A stretch of 64,000 bases of DNA from JAKQEM01 sp964391185 (lineage in GTDB: Bacteria; Patescibacteriota; Gracilibacteria; Peribacterales; Peribacteraceae): NCBI GenBank assembly GCA_964391185.1, contig CAYMIX010000005.1, positions 1-64,000 on the forward strand, in the 5' to 3' direction. Below are positions 34,396 to 43,507 of this stretch, piece by piece. Position 1 is the first letter of the stretch; every line of letters starts with the position of its first letter. The notes beneath the pieces were generated by a model. That model saw only the letters and a list, made by a program, of their open reading frames with translations. It had not been told where the DNA came from and ran no database searches. Position numbers and translations under genes: made by a program.

Positions 34396-34608
34396 TTACA
34401 CGTACCAATCGAGAATGGTCAGTGCGAAAAAGAGGAAACTAAGGATAACCGTGCCCTGGTAGAGCACGCGCTCAGCGCCACGTCGCTGCACGAACGATGT
34501 GTCCGTTCCGCCGAAAGTAGCGGAGAGCCCAGCTGACCTGCTCTGCAGCAAAATGCTGAAGGACATCAGTAATGCAACAATTACTTGGATAAAGACAATG
34601 AATGACAT
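34396..34608 (-). CDS. secG: Protein translocase subunit SecG
   Basis: A 70-residue protein with two transmembrane helices separated by the conserved cytoplasmic loop LLQSRSAGLSATFGG, diagnostic for SecG. It joins SecY and SecE in the translocon. TAAACT lies 6 nt before the ATG (leaderless). It is directly upstream of the substrate-binding protein gene. Confidence 0.95.
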   Translation of the reverse strand: MSFIVFIQVIVALLMSFSILLQSRSAGLSATFGGTDTSFVQRRGAERVLYQGTVILSFLFFALTILDWYV

Positions 34609-34741
34609 AGGAAGAGTTTAGTGAAGAGAGACCTAGAGGTCTAGGGAGTTCCTATTGTTATTAGCCAGCCTTTGCTTCGCTGGCCTGCCAACCATAGCCC
34701 TGCCTATACATTACGGCTGGCAACCTCCGCAGAGCGAAGGT
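34609..34741. repeat. Cluster of inverted repeats 3' of tRNA-Val
   Basis: Several short inverted repeats are packed together: AGACCT/AGGTCT, GCCAGC/GCTGGC, GCCAACC with GGCTGGC, and CAACCT/AGGTTG, the last touching the tRNA-Val 3' end. No coding potential. This looks like remnants of the hairpin-rich sequence that accompanies other tRNAs here. Confidence 0.4.
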
Positions 34742-34818
34742 TGGTGGGCGCCAGAGGAGTCGAACCTCTGACCCTCTCGGTGTAAGCGAGATGCTCTAAC
34801 CAACTGAGCTAGGCGCCC
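34742..34818 (-). tRNA. tRNA-Val (anticodon TAC)
   Basis: A 77-nt cloverleaf: acceptor GGGCGCC/GGCGCCC, D arm GCTC/GAGC, anticodon stem TCTCG/CGAGA around CTTACAC (anticodon TAC), T stem AGAGG/CCTCT, discriminator A and encoded CCA. TATACT lies about 10 nt upstream of its 5' end. Confidence 0.97.
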
Positions 34819-34859
34819 GTCCATGGATAGTATATCAGCTCTTTTCTCTCAAAGAAGAT

Positions 34860-34885
34860 AAAAAAACCGGCCATAGGGCCGGTTT
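34860..34885 (-). terminator. Terminator of the rpsP-khpA cluster
   Basis: AAACCGGCC and GGCCGGTTT pair around a short loop and on minus are followed by seven T. It lies about 50 bp after the last gene of the cluster, before tRNA-Val. Confidence 0.88.
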
Positions 34886-34935
34886 AACATACAATGAAGA
34901 TATTTCTCTTCTACTCTCGACAAGATTCCCAAGGA

Positions 34936-35253
34936 TTACTGCAGTGCCTGGAAGATTTCTTGCATTAGGTCGACGACGGTTGAGAAATTTAATTCAAACG
35001 GAATATCGAGTAAACGGCTAATAAATGAAACCGCAAAGAAAGCGACAAAGGTCACGATTAGGCCAATGATTGCATAACGAATGGTGTGCACAGCTTTCTT
35101 GATCTTGTCTTCATTACCGGCGGAAAGGATGAATGAGATACCACCAATGATAATGAAAACTAAACAAAGAATAGACGCTGCGATGAGCGCAAGGGCGATG
35201 AACGTGGCAACAATATCGATGACGCTGCCTTGTTCAAGTAAATCTCGGAGCAT
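34936..35253 (-). CDS. VirB2/TrbC-like two-helix membrane protein
   Basis: A 105-residue protein with two hydrophobic helices (about residues 15-42 and 56-80) joined by a polar SAGNEDKIKKAVHTIR loop. This is the layout of VirB2/TrbC-type pilin-like proteins, very common in small-genome bacteria without a known secretion role. The GGISFILSAGNEDKI motif is typical. ATG 35253 is chosen; an earlier TTG overlapping the khpA stop is less likely. It is the last gene of the rpsP-khpA cluster. Confidence 0.75.
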   Translation of the reverse strand: MLRDLLEQGSVIDIVATFIALALIAASILCLVFIIIGGISFILSAGNEDKIKKAVHTIRYAIIGLIVTFVAFFAVSFISRLLDIPFELNFSTVVDLMQEIFQALQ

Positions 35254-35288
35254 GGGAGGATGTGGGAAGGGAGGAAGGGGGGAAAGAA

Positions 35289-35573
35289 TCAAGCAGCCAT
35301 AATAGTAGGCGGCTCAAGGATTTTGAGATTTACGCGTTGATTGGCGTTACCACCAACAATACGTAATAACGTGCGGAGTGCTTTCACCGTCTGTCCTCCT
35401 TTACCGATGAGTTTGCCCATGTCTTTATCACCGACTTGGACCGTCAACAAAATGCCCAACTCATCGATTTTGGAATCAATGTGGAGCGCATCCTGTTCCT
35501 CGACTATCGATTGCAGGACGTATGTGAGAAAAGCTAATCCCGGAGTATCTGTCGTAGCAGGGGAATCAGTCAT
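35289..35573 (-). CDS. khpA: KH-domain RNA-binding protein KhpA
   Basis: A 94-residue protein with one KH domain whose GxxG loop reads GKLIGKGGQTVKALR. KhpA-type proteins bind RNA and often sit next to rpsP, as here. ATG 35573 is preferred because TATTAT lies 6 nt upstream and longer starts only add low-quality sequence. Confidence 0.9.
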   Translation of the reverse strand: MTDSPATTDTPGLAFLTYVLQSIVEEQDALHIDSKIDELGILLTVQVGDKDMGKLIGKGGQTVKALRTLLRIVGGNANQRVNLKILEPPTIMAA

Positions 35574-35653
35574 GCAGGAATAATACTCCACTGATAATAC
35601 GTTGTCACCACTTGAAAAAAGCGACAAACAGGTGAATATGAGTGAAATATGTA

Positions 35654-36010
35654 TTAGGCGGCTGGAGTCTCAGCTGCAGGTTCTGCAGCAGGAGCTTCTG
35701 GTGCTGCGGCTACTTCAGCAGGTGCGTTCTTGGAACGCTGCTTGGTATAACGAGTGATGAACTTATCCATTCCCTTTACACCTTCGCGCTTAAGCATGCG
35801 TGCAACTGTATCGCTTGGAACTGCACCTTTAGCAACCCATGCTTCGATACGTTCCTTCTCAATTTTGAACACAGGATCCTTCTGCGCTGGCAAATAGTGC
35901 CCAACGATTTCGTTGAATTTACCTTTCACAGCACGTGCCTTCTCTGTGACGACAAGGCGATACGTAGCGAGGTTCTCGCGGCCGGTGCGCTGCAAACGAA
36001 TAACAAGCAT
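35654..36010 (-). CDS. rpsP: Ribosomal protein bS16
   Basis: A 118-residue bS16 with MLVIRLQRTGRENLATYRLVV, YLPAQKDP and GAVPSDTVARML, followed by a basic stretch and an unusual alanine/proline-rich tail (AAPEAPAAEPAAETPAA). Start ATG 36010 matches the family; TACACT lies 10 nt upstream. It heads the rpsP-khpA-VirB2-like cluster. Confidence 0.96.
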   Translation of the reverse strand: MLVIRLQRTGRENLATYRLVVTEKARAVKGKFNEIVGHYLPAQKDPVFKIEKERIEAWVAKGAVPSDTVARMLKREGVKGMDKFITRYTKQRSKNAPAEVAAAPEAPAAEPAAETPAA

Positions 36011-36068
36011 GCGGGGCCGCAGTGTAGGGAAGCCTATGCCGGGACGCAAGCTTTTTAGGAAATGATGA

Positions 36069-36359
36069 TTATTCCCGGGTATACCGAATGGCATTTATGC
36101 CACCAAATGGGCATTCAAGGCGCAAATATTCGAGTAATTGGACACTTTGAGCCTGGCACTCCTGCAAAGCGATCGAATGTGTGCAGCTAATAATAAGAGT
36201 GGTTTCGGCGGTTTTCATGGCACCAACAAAGGTCACAATGTGCGGCATATTTTTCTCAATCCATTTTTTGGCTGCATGTGTCACAAATGCCCCTTGTGCA
36301 TGCTGTGTTAGACCACGCGCCTGCAGAACTTTCGGTAAGACGAGTGAGAGGCGATCCAT
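36069..36359 (-). CDS. DUF721/DciA-like protein
   Basis: A 96-residue protein with a pattern like DUF721: an N-terminal LPKVLQARGL helix, a central WIEKNMPHIVTFVGAMKT, and ETTLIISCTHSIALQECQ leading into a LLEYL helix. DciA of this family loads the replicative helicase in many bacteria. The match is by eye and not strong. dnaB is in the window but 10 kb away. It lies upstream of rpsP on the same strand, with a 58-bp gap. Confidence 0.55.
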   Translation of the reverse strand: MDRLSLVLPKVLQARGLTQHAQGAFVTHAAKKWIEKNMPHIVTFVGAMKTAETTLIISCTHSIALQECQAQSVQLLEYLRLECPFGGINAIRYTRE

Positions 36360-36441
36360 AAGGGTGAAAAGAGTATGCGCTGTCTATTGCTTTGCGCAAT
36401 CATAATTCGCAAACTGACATTGCTTTAATTCTTCCCTCCTT

Positions 36442-37923
36442 ATGAAGCTTTCTTTTTACCATTCGTTTGCCGCTGGTGTTCTGCTCGGAGTAGCAGGCAC
36501 GGCTATCGGAGCATCTGTTCTTGGCTCGGACGTGTTTGATGATGTGCCACGAGGTTCGTATTTTGATGCAGCCATTGGTGAACTTTACAGCGATGGTATC
36601 ATTAAAGGATTCGATGATGGCGATTTCCATCCAGAGGAACCAGTCACGCGAGGGCAGGTTGCAGTGATGTTCAAGCGTTTCCGCGATGATTTAGATGGAA
36701 AAAATAACAATAACGATGACGATGAAGATAACGATGATGAAGAGCGTTCATCAAGTTCACGTTCGAGCAATAGCAACACACGGTCATCTTCCTCAAAATC
36801 TTCTTCTTCATATTCAGCAACATCGAATAATCCTAGGGGCGCAATTCGATTCACCACGACGTCATATACCGTTGGCGAAAACGTATCCAAGGCAACAATC
36901 AGTGTTGTCCGCACAGGTGGCAACCAAGGTAGTGTTGCCATCAGCTATGCAGTAACCGCAAATTCAGCAACCGCTGGAACTGATTTTGATGTAACAAGTG
37001 GCACATTGAACTTTGACGACAAAGAAACGAGTAAAACATTCCAGATCGATATCAAAAACGACACATCATCTGAGGGAAATGAAACGATTAACTTAGTTCT
37101 CTCTTCACCGACAAACAGCGCAGGTCTCGGTAATCCGAGTTCTGCAACACTCACAATTTTAGATGATGAATCTAGCAACAACTCTTCCGGTAATTCTTCC
37201 TCCTCTTCATCGAAGTCGAGTTCTTCGAACCCTAATGGTGTGATGAACTTCAGTGCTCTTACCTATGGATTCCCAGAAGACGCAGGAAGTGTGACCATCA
37301 CGGTAAAGCGTGATGGTGGAACAACAGGTTCAGTAAACGTGAACTACACAACAGCAAACGGTACTGGAAAATCTGGAACAGATTACACATCGACAAGCGG
37401 AACACTGTCATTCGCCAGTGGCGAAACAAGCAAGACATTCACGGTATCAGTAACGGATGATAGTTCTGTTGATGGAAACAAAACATTTACGATTACACTC
37501 TCCGGCCAAACAGGAGGAGCGGGACTTGGCAGTATGGCTACGACAACGATTTCCTTGCTTGATGATGAAACCGATGACTTCTCCACGGGCACAGGTTCAC
37601 TCAAGTTCAGCAAAGCTACTTATGACACAACGGAAGGATCTGGGAAAGCCGACGTTATTGTGCAACGCATCACAGGAAACAAGGGTACCGTCTCTGTGAA
37701 CTATGCAACAGTAAGTGGAACAGCATTCTCGGGCGTCGACTTCACCAGTACGAGCGGCACAGTGACATTTGCTCCAGGTGAAACGAGTAAGACTATTACG
37801 ATTCCGGTGACAAAAGATACTTCGTCCGAATCGGGTGATAACTTCTACGTTGAACTATCAGGCCCAACAGCCAATGCATTATTGGCAACGCCTTACTCAA
37901 CGATGGTAACGATCTACGATTAA
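36442..37923 (+). CDS. Surface protein with SLH domain and three Calx-beta repeats
   Basis: A 493-residue secreted protein: signal peptide, one SLH domain (residues about 30-80, FDDVPRGSYFDAAIGELYSDG and PVTRGQVAVMFKRF), an Asn/Asp-rich then serine-rich linker, and three Calx-beta-type repeats. The repeats each show a GTDF/GTDY, SGTLxF and GETSKTFxI pattern (residues about 130-240, 265-375 and 385-490). SLH domains bind secondary cell-wall polymer or S-layer; Calx-beta repeats bind calcium. A single SLH is fewer than the usual three. It is ended by a strong terminator. Confidence 0.9.
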   Translation: MKLSFYHSFAAGVLLGVAGTAIGASVLGSDVFDDVPRGSYFDAAIGELYSDGIIKGFDDGDFHPEEPVTRGQVAVMFKRFRDDLDGKNNNNDDDEDNDDEERSSSSRSSNSNTRSSSSKSSSSYSATSNNPRGAIRFTTTSYTVGENVSKATISVVRTGGNQGSVAISYAVTANSATAGTDFDVTSGTLNFDDKETSKTFQIDIKNDTSSEGNETINLVLSSPTNSAGLGNPSSATLTILDDESSNNSSGNSSSSSSKSSSSNPNGVMNFSALTYGFPEDAGSVTITVKRDGGTTGSVNVNYTTANGTGKSGTDYTSTSGTLSFASGETSKTFTVSVTDDSSVDGNKTFTITLSGQTGGAGLGSMATTTISLLDDETDDFSTGTGSLKFSKATYDTTEGSGKADVIVQRITGNKGTVSVNYATVSGTAFSGVDFTSTSGTVTFAPGETSKTITIPVTKDTSSESGDNFYVELSGPTANALLATPYSTMVTIYD

Positions 37924-37945
37924 AATAATAATAGGCAATAAAGAG

Positions 37946-37972
37946 AACCCGTATCATCCGATGCGGGTTTTT
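37946..37972 (+). terminator. Terminator after the SLH/Calx-beta gene
   Basis: AACCCGTATC and GATGCGGGTT pair (one G-U) around ATCC and continue into TTTTTAT. Its right end touches the stop codon of the convergent glycosyltransferase gene. Confidence 0.88.
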
Positions 37973-39002
37973 ATAATGCATGTACCAAAACTCTTTGTGT
38001 TTGCAGCGCAGCATCTTTCCACTCGGCAATTCTAAAGGGTGTTGGACGTGCGGGTATTGCAGACAATGCTTTTGCAAGCGCTTCGACCGCTGGCTCCACT
38101 AACGTCGCACGCCCTGATGCAATTTGTGGTATGGCTGCTGTATTCGACGCAATCACAGGACATCCACATGCGAGAGCTTCTGCTACGGGCAAACAAAATC
38201 CTTCGTAGAGAGAAGCGGTGACACATGCGCTTGCTGCATTATACAGTGCAGGCATTTGGTCATCTGGAATATCTCGAAGGAAACGAACATGATGGGGGAG
38301 TGGCTCAAGAGATGCTGCTTCAGCTCCGCCAGTGAGCAACACTAATTCTGCATGCATCGACAATGTTGATTGCGCAAAAGCTTCTATAAGTACTCGCACA
38401 TTTTTGTGCTGCTTCGCATTACCAACATATAAAAGAAATGGTAACTGTAAATTATGTGCATCTCTGAAACTACGAATTCGATTCTCGGAAGCTGGACGAT
38501 ATTGTTCATCAATTCCCTCGAGAATTACATGAATCTTTTTCTCTGATCCATACGCGTTTACTAATTCTTTTTTGGTGAAATCACTTACAGCAATCACGCT
38601 CTTTGCTTTTGTCACCGCGTGCTTCACTAACACTTTGTAAGCGAGACGCTTGAGTAATGGCGCTTGATTGGGATACCGATGCAAAATGAGATCGTGCACC
38701 GTCACCACAAATGGAATCGGACAGAACAAGGAAACATTGAAATGTGGACTGAAAAATAAATCAGCGCCAGATTGTCGAATGATGCCTGGAAGTTGTGTTT
38801 GTTCTGCGAGAGAATAGTGGGGGATATCGGCGATAATGAGATTTGCGTCATTTGGGATCCATTCCTCGTTTTTAGACCGAACGAGGAGTTGGTATACCGG
38901 ACCGTTTTTTATATCTAAAAGCTCACGCGCAATTGAGCGAGAATAGCGTCCTAAACCCGAATAGGAGCCTGCAAACCGACAATCGATCAGAATCTTCAAC
39001 AT
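37971..39002 (-). CDS. Glycosyltransferase family 4 (GT-B)
   Basis: A 343-residue GT-B enzyme: N-terminal DCRFAGSYSGLGRYSRSIAR, VTVHDLILHRYP, and the C-terminal nucleotide-sugar domain with LYEGFCLPVAEALACGCPVI (the ExxxxxxxE motif). It transfers a sugar from a nucleotide donor to an unknown acceptor, plausibly a surface glycan. TATAGT (minus) lies 8 nt before the ATG and overlaps the TATACT of the divergent prmC gene. A second enzyme of this type is at 41314. Confidence 0.92.
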   Translation of the reverse strand: MLKILIDCRFAGSYSGLGRYSRSIARELLDIKNGPVYQLLVRSKNEEWIPNDANLIIADIPHYSLAEQTQLPGIIRQSGADLFFSPHFNVSLFCPIPFVVTVHDLILHRYPNQAPLLKRLAYKVLVKHAVTKAKSVIAVSDFTKKELVNAYGSEKKIHVILEGIDEQYRPASENRIRSFRDAHNLQLPFLLYVGNAKQHKNVRVLIEAFAQSTLSMHAELVLLTGGAEAASLEPLPHHVRFLRDIPDDQMPALYNAASACVTASLYEGFCLPVAEALACGCPVIASNTAAIPQIASGRATLVEPAVEALAKALSAIPARPTPFRIAEWKDAALQTQRVLVHAL

Positions 39003-39021
39003 TGTGTGGCACTATACTAGC

Positions 39022-39828
39022 ATGAACGTTGCCCAAGCACTGAAGGCTGGTGAGGGAATAGATCCACTTGATCGAGAGGTATTACTTGCGCATGTTCTAA
39101 ACCAGAACCGTGCATGGCTCATTGCTCATGCAGATGACGAATTATCAGAAGTACAAGAATCTCAATACAAAACTTTTATCGATCGACGAGTGACCGGTGA
39201 GCCTGCGGCATACATTGTTGGAGAAAAAGAATTTTATGGACGAATGTTTTACGTTTCTCCAGCAACTCTTATTCCACGTCCTGCAACAGAACTGCTCGTT
39301 GAACAAACATTGAAAGTGTTAGGAGTGAATAATGGCCTGATCAACGAACAAAAAGAAATCGATACAGATATCGTTGCGGTGACAAGTATCTGGAAAGATA
39401 TCAGTTCCGTAAAACACATTGTTGATATTGGAACAGGAAGCGGGTGCATTGCGGTAACACTTGCATGTGAACGCCCTGACCTACACATCATCGCAACTGA
39501 TATCTCAGACGAGGCGTTGCAGGTCGCTCGCAAGAATGCAGCTCATCATGGTGTTGATGAAAGAATTGATTTCCGAAAGGGGAGTGTATTTGATCCCATT
39601 CAGGATCTCTCCGAACCATTTCTCATCGTCAGCAATCCGCCGTACATTCCAGTAGGAACAACATTAGAAAAAAATGTGCAAGACTTCGAGCCGCATCTCG
39701 CGTTATTTTCAGGAAAAGAGGGGACTGACATTATTCACGCTTTGCTTGGAGCAGCGCGAATAAATAAACATTGTGTTGGGTATATTATCGAATGTAAGAA
39801 AGATCAGGTTGAAAGTCCAAGCGATTAG
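39022..39828 (+). CDS. prmC: Release-factor glutamine methyltransferase PrmC, short C-terminus
   Basis: PrmC methylates the GGQ glutamine of release factors. The 268-residue product has the N-terminal helical domain (DREVLLAHVLNQNRAWLIAH), IPRPATELLVE, VDIGTGSGCIAVTLA and the catalytic NPPYIP. It carries an insert (about residues 105-130) and stops soon after YIIECKKDQ, lacking the last ~40 residues that normally include the DLxGxxR strand. The next gene starts 15 bp later. Truncation may affect folding, though the active-site motifs are intact. Confidence 0.88.
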   Translation: MNVAQALKAGEGIDPLDREVLLAHVLNQNRAWLIAHADDELSEVQESQYKTFIDRRVTGEPAAYIVGEKEFYGRMFYVSPATLIPRPATELLVEQTLKVLGVNNGLINEQKEIDTDIVAVTSIWKDISSVKHIVDIGTGSGCIAVTLACERPDLHIIATDISDEALQVARKNAAHHGVDERIDFRKGSVFDPIQDLSEPFLIVSNPPYIPVGTTLEKNVQDFEPHLALFSGKEGTDIIHALLGAARINKHCVGYIIECKKDQVESPSD

Positions 39829-39843
39829 TAATAGAACATAATT

Positions 39844-40404
39844 ATGAATTACGGTTATACCACCTGTTCCGTATTTGAAATGTCAGAGGGCGAACCACCT
39901 AGGAAACAAAAGAAATTTTACGATATAGATCCTAGTAATAGATCTTTCTTAACAATTCTTTCTAGGTCTGCCCAAGAAGACGGACTAGAACTCCACTATA
40001 AAGTGCAGCCACTACCCTATATTCGTACAACTGATTTTACTCAAGTAACAGATTCTCGTTTTGATGCAGATTATGCGATATGCATGTATCCAAACCTGCA
40101 AACTGTTGGACCTGAAGTCGGTCACATAATTTTAGATAGATCTAAGAAATATAGACATGTTTTTCTTGTTACAAGAACTCGATCACCAGAACACGACGTG
40201 GATTTAATAAAAGGATTAAACGCCGTCACTCTCCATTCATTACCGATTCATGGACATATTCACGAGCCACAACCAATTAAAACTATTGATAAGGAGGAAA
40301 TTATCGACGCCGAGCAAGGCGACGTTATTAGTTATTGGAGTGTTAAAAGTATTCGTAATCTAGACACGAGAAGAGAAATTTTATCAGTCTTTGCAAAAAC
40401 CTAA
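39844..40404 (+). CDS. Hypothetical protein
   Basis: A 186-residue soluble protein of unknown family. It starts MNYGYTTCSVFEMSEGEPP, has alternating strand/helix pattern and no membrane segment. Base composition is AT-rich relative to its neighbours. It immediately follows the shortened prmC and overlaps the convergent nadK by 4 bp, which raises the possibility that it replaced the 3' end of prmC. Confidence 0.55.
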   Translation: MNYGYTTCSVFEMSEGEPPRKQKKFYDIDPSNRSFLTILSRSAQEDGLELHYKVQPLPYIRTTDFTQVTDSRFDADYAICMYPNLQTVGPEVGHIILDRSKKYRHVFLVTRTRSPEHDVDLIKGLNAVTLHSLPIHGHIHEPQPIKTIDKEEIIDAEQGDVISYWSVKSIRNLDTRREILSVFAKT

Positions 40405-41279
40405 ATTCTTTCCCCCCACTTCAACTTGGTTCTCAGTGTGTGGAAGAAGGTATCTTCACGGCGGCGAATAAATTTCACGGTGTCAGAGTGCACGCTCACA
40501 ATCACACGATCATCTCGTTGAAGTTCCATATACACTTGGCCATCAAGCGTGAGACCGACGAGTGTTGGAACAAATCCTTCATCTGACTGAAGAATATCAA
40601 CACCAACTGTCGTTCCACCTGGAATCACCACTGGTTTCTGTGTGAGACTGTGTGGATTGATCGGCGTGAGAATAAGCGCAGACAAATGCGGATGTACGAC
40701 AGGTCCGCCCGCTGCAAGCGAATACGCTGTCGAACCTGTTGGTGTTGCGATGATCAAGCCATCAGCGTGAAACGTCGCGAGCGGCTCGCCATTGATATCA
40801 GTGCGCAGATCGAGCAAGCGCGCAATGGTTCCCTGGGATATGGCAGCTTCATTGAGCGCGAAGGATTTGAGTAATTCTTTTTTGCCGCGCATGACTTTCA
40901 CACACAGAATCGTGCGCTCTTCTATTTGTCCTTCATCTGAAAGAAGTGCGGGCAATAATGTTTCCGCCTCATCGACTGCAACCTCTGCGAGGAATCCGAG
41001 TACTCCACGATTCACACTGAGGATTGGAATCGAAAAGTCTGGAATCTCGCGAACAGCACGAAGAATTGTTCCATCACCACCTATCACCAAGAGAGCATCC
41101 ATTCTTTCCTTCTTCATATCAGACAATGCTCGTGCTACCGAGACGCCTTCCATAACGGCAGCATCGACGTACACATCGGCTCCGGCTTTACGCAAAATAT
41201 CTACCACTTTACTGACCATTTCACTTTTATCCGATAGTGTCGGTTTTACGGTGAGGCCGATTTTCTTATAGCGCAGCAT
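40401..41279 (-). CDS. nadK: NAD kinase
   Basis: A 292-residue enzyme that phosphorylates NAD to NADP. It shows VIGGDGTILRAVRE with the diagnostic GGDG motif, NRGVLGFLAEV, ALNEAAIS and the ligand-binding TPTGSTAYSLAAGGPVVHP. Length is normal. A TACACT box and an AGAGGAAT stretch lie within 35 nt upstream, so this gene may have a short leader. Confidence 0.96.
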   Translation of the reverse strand: MLRYKKIGLTVKPTLSDKSEMVSKVVDILRKAGADVYVDAAVMEGVSVARALSDMKKERMDALLVIGGDGTILRAVREIPDFSIPILSVNRGVLGFLAEVAVDEAETLLPALLSDEGQIEERTILCVKVMRGKKELLKSFALNEAAISQGTIARLLDLRTDINGEPLATFHADGLIIATPTGSTAYSLAAGGPVVHPHLSALILTPINPHSLTQKPVVIPGGTTVGVDILQSDEGFVPTLVGLTLDGQVYMELQRDDRVIVSVHSDTVKFIRRREDTFFHTLRTKLKWGERI

Positions 41280-41313
41280 ATTGATACGAGGATTCCTCTT
41301 TTAGTGTAAAATG

Positions 41314-42375
41314 TCAATTTTGTTTTGCAGCAGCCAAAAACAGATCGACCGTTTTCTGCCATGAGAACTCTTTTGCTCGTGCTTTTCCTTTCTGAATAAG
41401 CGATGCGCGAAGATGGTCATCCGTCAGAATTGTTGTTAGTCCATCTCGAATTGATTCGATGGAAAGGGGATCGACGAGTACCGCCGCATCATACGCGACC
41501 TCTTTCATACTTCCGATGTTGGATGTCACGATAGGAAGTCCGCGCTCCATCGCATCGAGAATCGGTAAACCAAATCCCTCGTAGAGTGATGGGTACACAA
41601 AGACAGATGCATCCTCAAAAAGATGATTCAGATCTTCATCCGTCACGTAATTTTTCCACGTCACACCCGGAGTGTTTTGCGCGAGAGAAACAATGTCATC
41701 ATCATGCCAGCCACGTCCGCCTGCAAGAATCAGTGGATGCTTTTTCTGCAGTTCAGCAGAAAGAGATGTGTATGCACGAATTAGTCTCTCTTGGTTTTTC
41801 CGTGGACACAATGTTGCAAGACAGAAAATATTCTTGCCATTGTGATGTACAACATGGTTTACGTCTGACATCGACGCTGCGAAAATCGAAACTACTCGTC
41901 TCGCATCAAGCAATGAGTATTTCTGGAGGAGATCATTCCTTGTCGTATCGCTAATAGTACAAACACAGATGGCAGTTTGAGCAGCGCGTTTCAGTGTAAG
42001 CTTTTCTATTATTGTCGCTCGTCTGTCGTGTGGCTCATCGCGAAACGCGATAAGATCATGAACTATTATTATATGTTTTTTTGACTGTCTCAACAAGCAA
42101 GGAACGATATAACTCGTTGGAGCAACGAACATATCAATTGCAGAACGATTCTTTACTTCATGAGCAACGCGTACGTGCCAAGCTAGTCCACGCGCATGAA
42201 TCATGGGAATATGAACACCATTTGATCTCTTCCATTCAGAAGGGATGTTTGTATCGGTAAATAGTGTCAGCTCTTCGCCACGTTTGATAAGCTCAGAAAC
42301 AAAACCGAATGTCCATTGCCCCTTGCCGGTGCGCTGAGGATTGCACGCCTCACGTACATCAATACCAAAGTGCAT
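41314..42375 (-). CDS. Glycosyltransferase family 4 (GT-B)
   Basis: A 353-residue glycosyltransferase starting MHFGIDVREACNPQRTGKG, with HDLIAFRDEPHD in the N-terminal domain and the donor-binding VYPSLYEGFGLPILDAMERG motif in the C-terminal domain. It shares its layout with the enzyme at 37971, and both probably act on surface polysaccharide. ATG 42375 is favoured by homology and a TACACT box 10 nt upstream. Confidence 0.9.
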   Translation of the reverse strand: MHFGIDVREACNPQRTGKGQWTFGFVSELIKRGEELTLFTDTNIPSEWKRSNGVHIPMIHARGLAWHVRVAHEVKNRSAIDMFVAPTSYIVPCLLRQSKKHIIIVHDLIAFRDEPHDRRATIIEKLTLKRAAQTAICVCTISDTTRNDLLQKYSLLDARRVVSIFAASMSDVNHVVHHNGKNIFCLATLCPRKNQERLIRAYTSLSAELQKKHPLILAGGRGWHDDDIVSLAQNTPGVTWKNYVTDEDLNHLFEDASVFVYPSLYEGFGLPILDAMERGLPIVTSNIGSMKEVAYDAAVLVDPLSIESIRDGLTTILTDDHLRASLIQKGKARAKEFSWQKTVDLFLAAAKQN

Positions 42376-42456
42376 AACATGACACAGTGTAGTCGGAAGC
42401 ATCTTTGAACGCACTGTCCATTCATCTCGAATCCTGCGAGTGCTAGAATATGCACT

Positions 42457-43038
42457 ATGTCGCCTCGACTGCAGCGATTCATCGTTGGACTCGACGTAGA
42501 GGAGCGCATTTTAAACGGAGCTGCATTGTTTGCGATAATTTCTATTTTCTTGCCATGGCTTTCCGGTGAGTGGTTGGGAGAAGAAGCAGTTACATATTCT
42601 GGATTTGAATTCTTCACATCCTTTATTGGGATGACAATGTTTGTTATGCTACTGTGCTTGATCGCGATAACTGTTGCGCCAATTTTTGGACTCAGGCTAT
42701 TTCACCGAACATTTTCTCGCGATGTGTTTCGCTTGTGTCTCGCTTCGCAAACAGCTGTGCTTTCAATAATTGCATTATCTGTCCTGACGAAAATTACCTA
42801 TGACTACACCCGTTTAGAAATTCGCTTTGGTATTTATTGCACGCTCATCGGTAGTTTGATTGCAACCTTCTATGCATTTTGGAAAATGCAATCAAACACC
42901 CGACAAGACATACAAGAAATCTTCCAACATCCAGATGACATAAACATGCTTGATATTCGCATAGATGGTTCGGGTGGCATGCCACCACCTCCACCCCCAC
43001 GCCCTCTTGAGCCAGAGGAGCACCGTTTACACCGATAA
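42457..43038 (+). CDS. Four-helix membrane protein
   Basis: A 193-residue protein with four hydrophobic segments (about residues 20-38, 52-75, 92-110 and 121-142), then a cytoplasmic tail with a polyproline run (PPPPPPRPLEPEE) at its end. The family is not recognised. TAGAAT lies 7 nt before the ATG. It is divergent from the glycosyltransferase and followed by a small orphan gene. Confidence 0.65.
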   Translation: MSPRLQRFIVGLDVEERILNGAALFAIISIFLPWLSGEWLGEEAVTYSGFEFFTSFIGMTMFVMLLCLIAITVAPIFGLRLFHRTFSRDVFRLCLASQTAVLSIIALSVLTKITYDYTRLEIRFGIYCTLIGSLIATFYAFWKMQSNTRQDIQEIFQHPDDINMLDIRIDGSGGMPPPPPPRPLEPEEHRLHR

Positions 43039-43081
43039 AAAGGCTGTCCGAGGCTGGAAAGATAGCTATACTGCGACTGAT

Positions 43082-43471
43082 ATGAATGATGTCGCCGTTC
43101 CGCAGGAACCCATCGCATCGGCTTATAAAGAAGACGACCTTGTGTACGTCGATCCAGACAAGCGAATGGTGGTTGGATTGGTCGAGTGGCAGGCAAATGG
43201 AAAACCACGGGCAATGCTCATGAAAGAATATGAATCTGCTGAAGAAGTTCTTGTTGAACAAGAGGCCAAAGACACATCTGCAAAAGCTACACCAACATCT
43301 CTGAAGGGAAAAGTCCGAAAGGGTCCTCCACGTAAGCGCTATTATCCATGGGGCACATATCGCTCCATGAAGCGCGTGTACAAACTCGAAGGTAAACAAC
43401 CGAAACAAGAATCATCGCAGACTCTCGACGAAGTGATCGAAAAAGCATTACAGGAACCATTTTGGGATTAA
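43082..43471 (+). CDS. Hypothetical basic protein
   Basis: A 129-residue soluble protein rich in Lys, Arg and Glu, with YVDPDKRMVVGLVEWQANG near the start (a small strand-rich unit) and KGPPRKRYYPWGTYRSMKRVY towards the end. No family recognised. TATACT lies 9 nt before ATG 43082; longer in-frame starts run back into the upstream gene and are rejected. Confidence 0.6.
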   Translation: MNDVAVPQEPIASAYKEDDLVYVDPDKRMVVGLVEWQANGKPRAMLMKEYESAEEVLVEQEAKDTSAKATPTSLKGKVRKGPPRKRYYPWGTYRSMKRVYKLEGKQPKQESSQTLDEVIEKALQEPFWD

Positions 43472-43507
43472 TACGGCTTCTTCTGCGGACTCTACGCCGA
43501 CACGCAT

